Source: Rubrobacter sp.
GTDB lineage: Bacteria; Actinomycetota; Rubrobacteria; Rubrobacterales; Rubrobacteraceae
Reading direction: 5' to 3'
Length of the DNA: 10,879 bases
Assembly (NCBI GenBank): GCA_016781775.1
Contig: JADDPR010000462.1
Location: 1-10,879, forward strand
Each line of letters opens with the position of its first letter. Position 1 is the first letter of the stretch. This document shows positions 6,548 through 10,879 of this stretch, in pieces. The notes under the pieces were generated by a model. The model searched no databases. It had not been told where the DNA came from and saw only the letters and a program-made list of their open reading frames with translations. Made by a program: the position numbers and the translations under genes.

Positions 6548-6588
6548 GCACGCGAGAGCTTCGGGGCGCGTCCGGTCTTCGGATCGGT

Positions 6589-8721
6589 TTACAGCGGCTC
6601 TTCGAGGAGAATCGCCTGGCTGTCGAGGGGCTCCTCGCCCTCCTTAGGGCGGAGGCGTACGTAGGAGCCCTCCGGATTGAGTTCCCAGGCGTTCGCCGTA
6701 TCGGCGAGTTGGAGGTCGAAGAGGCGACGGATCTTCTCGCGGTGGCGATCCTCCCTGAGGGGGAAGAGCGTCTCGATCCTGCGGTCGAGGTTGCGCTGCA
6801 TCAGGTCCGCGCTGCCGAGGTAGATCTGCTCGTCATCGGCCCCGAAGGCGAACGCCCTCGCGTGCTCCAGGAAGCGCCCCACGAGCGAGACCACCCGAAT
6901 GTTCTCGCTTATCCCCGAAAGCCCCGGCTTCAAGCAGCAGATGCCGCGGATGATCATCTCTATCTTCACCCCCGCCTGCGAGGCTAGGTAGAGCTCTTCG
7001 ATGATGCTCGGGTCCGTGAGGTTGTTCATCTTGAAGGAGATCCTGACCGGCTCCCCACCCCTGGCCTTCTCCGCCTCCTCCCTTATAAGCTCCACAAACC
7101 TGCGGCGCATTGTGAGCGGGGCGACGAGCAACTCGTGAAAATCCTCCTGCTCGGAGTAGCCGGTGAGGTAGTTGAAGAGGTCCGTCCCGTCCTCGGCGAT
7201 CCTTGGGTCGTCCGTGAAGTACGAGAAGTCCGTGTAGACGCGGGAGGTCCCGGGGTTGTAGTTGCCCGTCCCCATGTGGACGTATCGCCTGAGTCCCGGC
7301 TGCTCCCCTCCGCCCTCGCGGCGCACCACGAGGCACATCTTCGCGTGCGTCTTGAAACCCACGATCCCGTAAGCCACGTGTACGCCCCGGGCCTCCAACT
7401 GCCTCGCCCAGACGATGTTCGGCTCCTCGTCGAAGCGGGCCTTCAACTCGACGAGCACGGCGACCTGTGTCTGCTCGTCGCGCGCCCCCTTCAACGCCTC
7501 GATGATCGGGGAGTTCGACCCGACCCTATAAAGGGTCTGCTTCACGGCGAGGACGTCCGGGTCGGCCGCCGCCGCCCGCACGAACTCGACCACCGGGGCA
7601 AAAGAGTCGTACGGATGGTACAGCAGGACGTCGCCCTGCCGGATCGCCGAGGTAATGGAGCGCGACGTCCGGATCTCGGACGGCACCCTCGGCGTGAGCG
7701 GCGGGTACAGCAGGTCCCCGCGGTCGAGGTGCGTAAGCTCTTCCAGGTCCCCGAGCCCCAGGGGCTCCGGCACCGCGAAGACGGAGCCCGCGTCCACCCC
7801 GAGGTTCTCGGTCAGCCACCCGCGCAGCTCCTTGGGCATCGAGTCCGCGACCACCAGCCTCACGCTCTGCCCGAACCAGCGCCCCTCCAGCTCGTCCTCG
7901 ATCGCCTGCAAAAGGTCGCTCGCCTCGTCCTCCTCGATCACGAGGTCGGCGTTGCGCGTCACCTGGAAGACGTGCCTGGACAGGATCTCCTTGCCCGGGA
8001 AAAGCTCGTCGAGGTTCGCCGCGATAACCTCCTCGACGCGCACGAGCTTTATCTCTTCGTGCTTCCCCGGCGCGGGTGCGGCCTCGGGTTCCTGCGTCGG
8101 CGGGACCTTCAAGAACCGCCGGATCGTGGTCGGCACCTTGATCCGCGCCATAAGCTCCCGTCCCCCGTCCCCTATGACCACGAGCAGGTTCAGGGATAGG
8201 TTGGAGATGTGCGGGAATGGGTGCGCCGGGTCGATGGCGAGCGGCGTAAGGATCGGCAGGATCTCCCGGGCGAACATCCCCCGCAGCTCCCTCTGCTCCC
8301 TCTTCGAAAGCCCGTCGTGGGGGATGATCTTTATGCCCTGCTCGTCGAGCGCGGGCAGGAGCTCTTCGCTCAGAATCTGCCGCTGCTCGGCCAGAAAGCG
8401 CTCGGTGTGCTCGTAGACGCGGCCGAGCTGCTCCTCGGGGGTCATCCCGTCCGGGACGGGATTCGGCAACTCGGCGACGACCTGCTGCTGGAGTCCCGAG
8501 ACCCGGATCATAAAGAACTCGTCGAGGTTCGTCTCCGAGATGGAGACGAACCTCGCCCTCTCCAACAGCGGGTGCCGATCGTCCCTGGCCTGGGCAAGAA
8601 CCCGCTCGTTAAAGCCGAGCCACGAAAGCTCCCGGTTTATGTACAGCGACGGATCGGAAAGGCTCGTGGTCTTCTCGGCGATGCTCAATTCACTTCCCCC
8701 CGTCCGGGTCTCCTTCTGCAT
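6589..8721 (-). CDS. ppk: Polyphosphate kinase 1
   Basis: Reversibly transfers the gamma-phosphate of ATP to a growing polyphosphate chain via a phosphohistidine. The 710 residues match the usual PPK1 length. N domain: YINRELSWLGFNERVL (27-42) and SETNLDEFFMIR (62-73). Head domain around 150-350, with PHISNLSLNLLV (170-181). Catalytic C domains: HPYDSFAPVVEF (369-380), KQTLYRV (394-400), VELKARFDE (424-432), FKTHAKMCLVVRR (456-468; His459 is the expected phospho-acceptor), MGTGNYN (483-489), MNNLTDP (565-571) and GRFLEHARAF (615-624, second conserved His620). All key residues are present. ATG 8721 overlaps the end of ppx by 32 nt. TTG 8688, one nt after the ppx stop and behind GGGGGGAAG, is an alternative start giving 699 residues. 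Either way the two genes are translationally coupled. Confidence 0.96.
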   Translation of the reverse strand: MQKETRTGGSELSIAEKTTSLSDPSLYINRELSWLGFNERVLAQARDDRHPLLERARFVSISETNLDEFFMIRVSGLQQQVVAELPNPVPDGMTPEEQLGRVYEHTERFLAEQRQILSEELLPALDEQGIKIIPHDGLSKREQRELRGMFAREILPILTPLAIDPAHPFPHISNLSLNLLVVIGDGGRELMARIKVPTTIRRFLKVPPTQEPEAAPAPGKHEEIKLVRVEEVIAANLDELFPGKEILSRHVFQVTRNADLVIEEDEASDLLQAIEDELEGRWFGQSVRLVVADSMPKELRGWLTENLGVDAGSVFAVPEPLGLGDLEELTHLDRGDLLYPPLTPRVPSEIRTSRSITSAIRQGDVLLYHPYDSFAPVVEFVRAAAADPDVLAVKQTLYRVGSNSPIIEALKGARDEQTQVAVLVELKARFDEEPNIVWARQLEARGVHVAYGIVGFKTHAKMCLVVRREGGGEQPGLRRYVHMGTGNYNPGTSRVYTDFSYFTDDPRIAEDGTDLFNYLTGYSEQEDFHELLVAPLTMRRRFVELIREEAEKARGGEPVRISFKMNNLTDPSIIEELYLASQAGVKIEMIIRGICCLKPGLSGISENIRVVSLVGRFLEHARAFAFGADDEQIYLGSADLMQRNLDRRIETLFPLREDRHREKIRRLFDLQLADTANAWELNPEGSYVRLRPKEGEEPLDSQAILLEEPL
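8523..8555 (-). repeat. Perfect 14-bp inverted repeat inside the 5' part of ppk
   Basis: CGAGGTTCGTCTCC (8523-8536) and its exact reverse complement (8542-8555) flank a 5-nt spacer. The mRNA would form a stable hairpin about 170-200 nt into ppk, over codons for RFVSISETNL. It may be a by-product of conserved residues or a regulatory stem. Confidence 0.6.
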
Positions 8722-9613
8722 TCTTTACGGCTTCCTCGGCGAGCGCGAGGAGCGCACCCTCCCTTATACCGCCGCGCGCGACGGTGAGGGAGCGCTTCTC
8801 GTAGCGCTCCAGGATCGCGGCTAACGTCGCCGCCGCCGCAGGCAGCACCCGCGCCCGCTCGGGCGTGAGCCCCTCCTCCCTCGCGAGGATCGCGGTCGGC
8901 TTCTGGGAGAGGTCCTCCGCGAGCTTCTTTAACCTCTCCGCCGTCAACTCCTCCCGCGTCACCTTGAGGATGGCCCGCGCCGAGCCTCCCACCGCCACGA
9001 TCGCCGTCCCCTTCGGCAGCTTCCAATCGGGCAGCATCTCGCGCACGGCCTTCCTCAGCGCCTTGAGCTCCTTGGGACGAGGCCGGTCGCCGGCCGAGAA
9101 GCGCTCGGTAGTGCGGTTGGAGCCCAGCGGCAGCGAGACCTGTTTCCCGGCCCCCTTCACCGCCTCCCCGAGGATAAGCTGCGCGGAGCCGCCACCGAGG
9201 TCCACGACGAGCGCCGGCGCCTCCCAGACGTACCCCTCCCCGAGCGCCGAGACGGCGCCGCGAAAACCCAGGTCCGCCTCCTCCTCACCGGAGATGAGCC
9301 GCATCTCGAGCCCCGCCTTCTTGCGGACCTCCTCCACAAGCTCCCCGCCGTTCTTGGCATCTCGCACGGCGCTCGTCGCCAGAACCGTGGGCTCGGGCGC
9401 CCCGTTCATCTTCGCCACCATCCCGAAAAGCCTTATGGCCTCGGCGGCGAGCGGGATGCGCCCCTCCTCTATCCTCCCGGTCCGATCCACCCCCGCCCCG
9501 AGACGAGCCGAGATCTTCTCCCCCGTCACCGGCAAGACCGCCCCGTTCTCCACCTCCCCCACGAGAAGGTGGATCGTGTTGGACCCCACGTCTATAACGG
9601 CCTGCGGGCTCAA
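8690..9613 (-). CDS. ppx: Exopolyphosphatase / guanosine pentaphosphate phosphohydrolase (Ppx/GppA)
   Basis: An ASKHA-fold phosphatase that removes terminal phosphate from polyphosphate, or hydrolyses pppGpp. From TTG 9613 it has 307 residues, the short, two-domain form without the C-terminal HD domains of E. coli Ppx. Seen, numbered from that TTG: AVIDVGSNTIHLLV (5-18, phosphate-1 loop), ATSAVRDAKNG (79-89), ISGEEEADLGFRGA (106-119, catalytic Glu region), VVDLGGGSAQL (136-146, phosphate-2) and AVGGSARAI (208-216). TTG 9613 is preferred because GGGAGGA (9620-9626) stands 6 nt upstream; the GTG at 9628 would use that sequence as codons and has no proper site of its own. The gene is first in the cluster and overlaps ppk by up to 32 nt. 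Short actinobacterial Ppx proteins mostly prefer polyphosphate; specificity here is inferred from the ppk neighbour. Confidence 0.93.
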   Translation of the reverse strand: MSPQAVIDVGSNTIHLLVGEVENGAVLPVTGEKISARLGAGVDRTGRIEEGRIPLAAEAIRLFGMVAKMNGAPEPTVLATSAVRDAKNGGELVEEVRKKAGLEMRLISGEEEADLGFRGAVSALGEGYVWEAPALVVDLGGGSAQLILGEAVKGAGKQVSLPLGSNRTTERFSAGDRPRPKELKALRKAVREMLPDWKLPKGTAIVAVGGSARAILKVTREELTAERLKKLAEDLSQKPTAILAREEGLTPERARVLPAAAATLAAILERYEKRSLTVARGGIREGALLALAEEAVKNAEGDPDGGK

Positions 9614-9619
9614 CGTCCG

Positions 9620-9626
9620 TCCTCCC
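9620..9626 (-). promoter_or_regulatory. Ribosome binding site deciding the ppx start
   Basis: GGGAGGA on the minus strand with a 6-nt gap to TTG 9613. It argues for TTG 9613 over GTG 9628, five codons upstream. Confidence 0.6.
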
Positions 9627-9718
9627 ACCCCTCGCGCTTGCAGATCAACCGTCCTCCACCCTGAATTAGTGAACCGTGTTCTATCTCACGCCCCATCTTA
9701 CCGCCCGCGCCCAGATCG

Positions 9719-9727
9719 TGATATAAG
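9719..9727 (+). promoter_or_regulatory. Extended -10 promoter of the ferredoxin gene
   Basis: TGATATAAG combines an extended -10 TGn with TATAAG (9722-9727, 5 of 6 consensus). Transcription would start near 9734, leaving a leader of about 20 nt before ATG 9755. A weak TTACCG (9698-9703) lies 18 bp upstream; an extended -10 does not need a strong -35. Confidence 0.55.
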
Positions 9728-9735
9728 ACGTCTAC

Positions 9736-9750
9736 TGGGAATGATTCTCA
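9736..9750. promoter_or_regulatory. Fur/Zur-like operator between ppx and the ferredoxin gene
   Basis: TGGGAAT-G-ATTCTCA is a 7-1-7 inverted repeat with one mismatch. It matches 12 of 15 positions of the classical Fur core TGATAATGATTATCA and 12 of 15 of the actinobacterial Zur-like TGAAAATGATTTTCA. It begins 2 nt past the predicted start of ferredoxin transcription and ends 4 nt before its ATG, a repressor position. On the minus strand, TTGAGA (9746-9751), which overlaps it, resembles a -35 with TCTTAT 17 bp on, so it could also affect ppx. Which metalloregulator would bind cannot be told. Confidence 0.5.
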
Positions 9751-9754
9751 ATTG

Positions 9755-10207
9755 ATGGGAAACTCCCCCGGCTCGCACGGGTCGGGGCCGAGCACGGAGG
9801 CGGCCATCTCCAAAAAGAACAAGTCCAAGAAGGGCTACGAAGGCGCCGTTGCGACGGCCGAGGCAAAATCTGCGACGAAGGTGCGTGATTACGAGTCTCA
9901 CGTCCTGATCTGTACCGGCGGCGACTGCAAGAAGCGAGGCGCCAAGGACGTAAGAAAAACGCTCAAGGGTGAGTTGCGAGCCTCCGGCCTTCTGGGGGAG
10001 GTCCGCACCGACACCGTCGGCTGCCTCGGTCTTTGCAAGCACGGCCCGAACGCCGTCGTCTACGACGCAGCGGAGCCCAAGGGCACCTGGTACTTGGGCC
10101 TTCAGGACAAGGACGTCCCGGAAGTCGTCGAGGAGCATCTCGCGAACGGCGCGCCGGTCCGGCGCCTCGCCGCCGAGCGTCGCCCCCGCAAAGCCGGGAA
10201 AAAGTAA
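9755..10207 (+). CDS. Thioredoxin-like [2Fe-2S] ferredoxin domain protein
   Basis: 150 residues from ATG 9755 (TTG 9752 is an in-frame alternative). The four expected cluster ligands are visible: Cys53 and Cys58 in LICTGGDCKKRGA (C-x4-C), Cys90 and Cys94 in TVGCLGLCKHGP (C-x3-C). This is the spacing of thioredoxin-fold [2Fe-2S] ferredoxins and NuoE. After the cluster, AVVYDAAEPKGTWYLGL (100-116) and DVPEVVEEHLANGAPVRRL (120-138) are the usual end of this family. The first 48 residues are a Ser/Gly/Lys-rich tail (KKNKSKKG, 20-27) absent from minimal members, and the C-terminus is basic (RRPRKAGKK, 142-150). It is presumably a soluble electron carrier; the partner is unknown. It is divergent from ppx, with a possible Fur/Zur operator at its 5' end and a strong hairpin 18 nt after its stop. 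Confidence 0.85.
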   Translation: MGNSPGSHGSGPSTEAAISKKNKSKKGYEGAVATAEAKSATKVRDYESHVLICTGGDCKKRGAKDVRKTLKGELRASGLLGEVRTDTVGCLGLCKHGPNAVVYDAAEPKGTWYLGLQDKDVPEVVEEHLANGAPVRRLAAERRPRKAGKK

Positions 10208-10225
10208 CCGGAGAAGCCGTTCCAC

Positions 10226-10255
10226 CTGGCGAGGGCTTGCGTAAGCCCTCGCCAG
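10226..10255 (+). terminator. Hairpin terminator after the ferredoxin gene
   Basis: CTGGCGAGGGCTT and AAGCCCTCGCCAG form a perfect 13-bp stem with a GCGT loop, 18 nt after the ferredoxin stop. No T-run follows, which is common for terminators in high-GC actinobacteria. Confidence 0.75.
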
Positions 10256-10299
10256 ATGAACGCTTCGCGAAACCGCCTCCGAACCCACGAGCACGACGA

Positions 10300-10334
10300 A
10301 GAGGGGGCCGGGCTGTGTAAGCCCGGCCCCCTCT
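10300..10334. terminator. Strong GC-rich hairpin between the ferredoxin and sortase genes
   Basis: Arms at 10300-10314 (AGAGGGGGCCGGGCT) and 10320-10334 form a perfect 15-bp stem with a 5-nt loop, 23 nt after the sortase stop on the minus strand. A T-rich stretch (GTTCTTTCGGATTT) follows on the plus side, so it may stop transcription from both directions. Confidence 0.75.
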
Positions 10335-10357
10335 GGCGTTCTTTCGGATTTGCTGTG

Positions 10358-10879
10358 CTAGCTCTGCTTGAGCTCGGCCTGGACGATGAGGCGCCTCGAG
10401 TAGTCAGGCAGCGTGCACGTCTGCAGCGTCAAGACGTTCTTGCCCGCCACCGGGTCCAGCACGTACAGGTCCGTCGGAGCCACGTCGAACTCCTTGTACA
10501 CCTCGTACACGTACTCCTTGCCGTTCGCGTCCTCCACCGTGACCTCGTCCCCGTTCTCCAACGCGTCCAGGTCCCAGAACGCCAGGAACGACTCGGTGTT
10601 GGGGTAGCCCAGGCGGTGGCCGGCGATGTAGACGTTGGCCTCCTCCTCCCACGGGAAGCCCGTCCCCTCCAGGTGTATGGCGGCGTGCTCCTTCAGCGCC
10701 GGCTCGTCGTTGCCCACCGTGGTGGGGATGGTGTCGTCCCGTATGCGCGCCATCTTGGGGACGGTGAGCTTGAGCGTCTCGTCCTCGGGCACCTCGGCGG
10801 CGGCCTCCCCGGCGGCGGGCGCCTCGGCGGGCTCGGCGCGCTTCTCGGGCTCCTTCGGGGCCTCGGGGGCGTTGGCCGA
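10358..10879 (-). CDS. Sortase (class E-like), 5' end cut by the window edge
   Basis: A cysteine transpeptidase that attaches surface proteins to the cell envelope or cuts their sorting signals; it works outside the membrane. The catalytic triad is visible: His in NVYIAGHRLGYP, Cys in LTLQTCTLPDY (the TLxTC signature) and Arg in YSRRLIVQAEL. The barrel opens at LKLTVPKMARI. The frame runs without a stop to the window edge. An internal GTG at 10792 exists, but the 29 codons before it encode an Ala/Pro/Glu-rich spacer typical of the stretch between the N-terminal membrane anchor and the catalytic domain, so the true start and the membrane segment should lie beyond 10879. Class E or a near relative is inferred from the AGHRLG and TLQTCTLPDYS context. 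No sorting substrate is visible. It converges with the ferredoxin gene. Confidence 0.9.
   Translation of the reverse strand, partial: SANAPEAPKEPEKRAEPAEAPAAGEAAAEVPEDETLKLTVPKMARIRDDTIPTTVGNDEPALKEHAAIHLEGTGFPWEEEANVYIAGHRLGYPNTESFLAFWDLDALENGDEVTVEDANGKEYVYEVYKEFDVAPTDLYVLDPVAGKNVLTLQTCTLPDYSRRLIVQAELKQS

Noticed and set aside
6126..6551. Minus-strand frame beginning MADYDGSKRE just upstream of the CYTH-CHAD start
   Set aside because: It is out of frame with the CYTH domain and ends within it; the CYTH frame carries all family strands.
7135..8199. 354-codon open frame on the plus strand
   Set aside because: Antisense to ppk, which carries all PPK1 motifs in the opposite frame.
8865..9755. 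296-codon open frame on the plus strand
   Set aside because: Antisense to ppx, without recognisable domains; its Ser/Pro/Arg/Thr-rich composition is a shadow.
9698..10294. 198-codon open frame on the minus strand
   Set aside because: Antisense to the ferredoxin gene, whose cysteine motifs are unambiguous; it would also cross the terminator hairpin.

Overview
The window is high-GC bacterial DNA (about two thirds G+C by eye). Long open frames lie opposite nearly every real gene, TTG and GTG starts are common, and -10 elements are of the TAnnnT type. Gene content (class E-like sortase, CYTH-CHAD protein, PPK1/Ppx, LACTB2-like hydrolase, pyruvate carboxylase) and codon use fit a deep-branching actinobacterium, most likely Rubrobacter or a relative. 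That assignment is an inference from style and content, not from a marker gene. No mobile elements, CRISPR arrays, tRNAs or rRNAs are visible.

Left part (1-3000): the 5' third of a pyruvate carboxylase gene runs leftward off the window. Its upstream region carries a 32-bp near-perfect palindrome. A LACTB2-like metallo-beta-lactamase-fold hydrolase lies upstream of it on the same strand and may be read from a leaderless transcript. An enoyl-CoA hydratase is transcribed divergently from that hydrolase.

Middle (3001-9613): a 2H phosphoesterase (LigT/2'-5' RNA ligase-like) runs rightward. Its 5' end looks frame-shifted: an ideal ribosome binding site and ATG are one base out of phase with an acidic N-terminal reading frame. 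It converges on a leftward cluster ppx - ppk - CYTH/CHAD - sixA-like (transcription order; ppx and ppk overlap, CHAD and sixA are 4 nt apart). This is a polyphosphate module: PPK1 makes polyphosphate through a phosphohistidine, Ppx degrades it, the CHAD protein should bind it, and a SixA-type phosphohistidine phosphatase is translationally coupled to the CHAD gene. The CYTH domain lacks the lysine of its ExExK signature, which suggests altered or lost triphosphatase activity.

Right part (9614-10879): a divergent control region between ppx and a thioredoxin-like [2Fe-2S] ferredoxin gene holds an extended -10 promoter and a 7-1-7 Fur/Zur-like operator. The operator overlaps a possible ppx -35 element, so metal status may be linked to the ferredoxin and perhaps to the polyphosphate genes. 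Two strong adjacent hairpins then separate the ferredoxin gene from a convergent sortase gene, which is cut by the right edge of the window.

No gene-free stretch exceeds 300 bases. The longest, 1119-1365, holds the pyc palindrome and a possible promoter.
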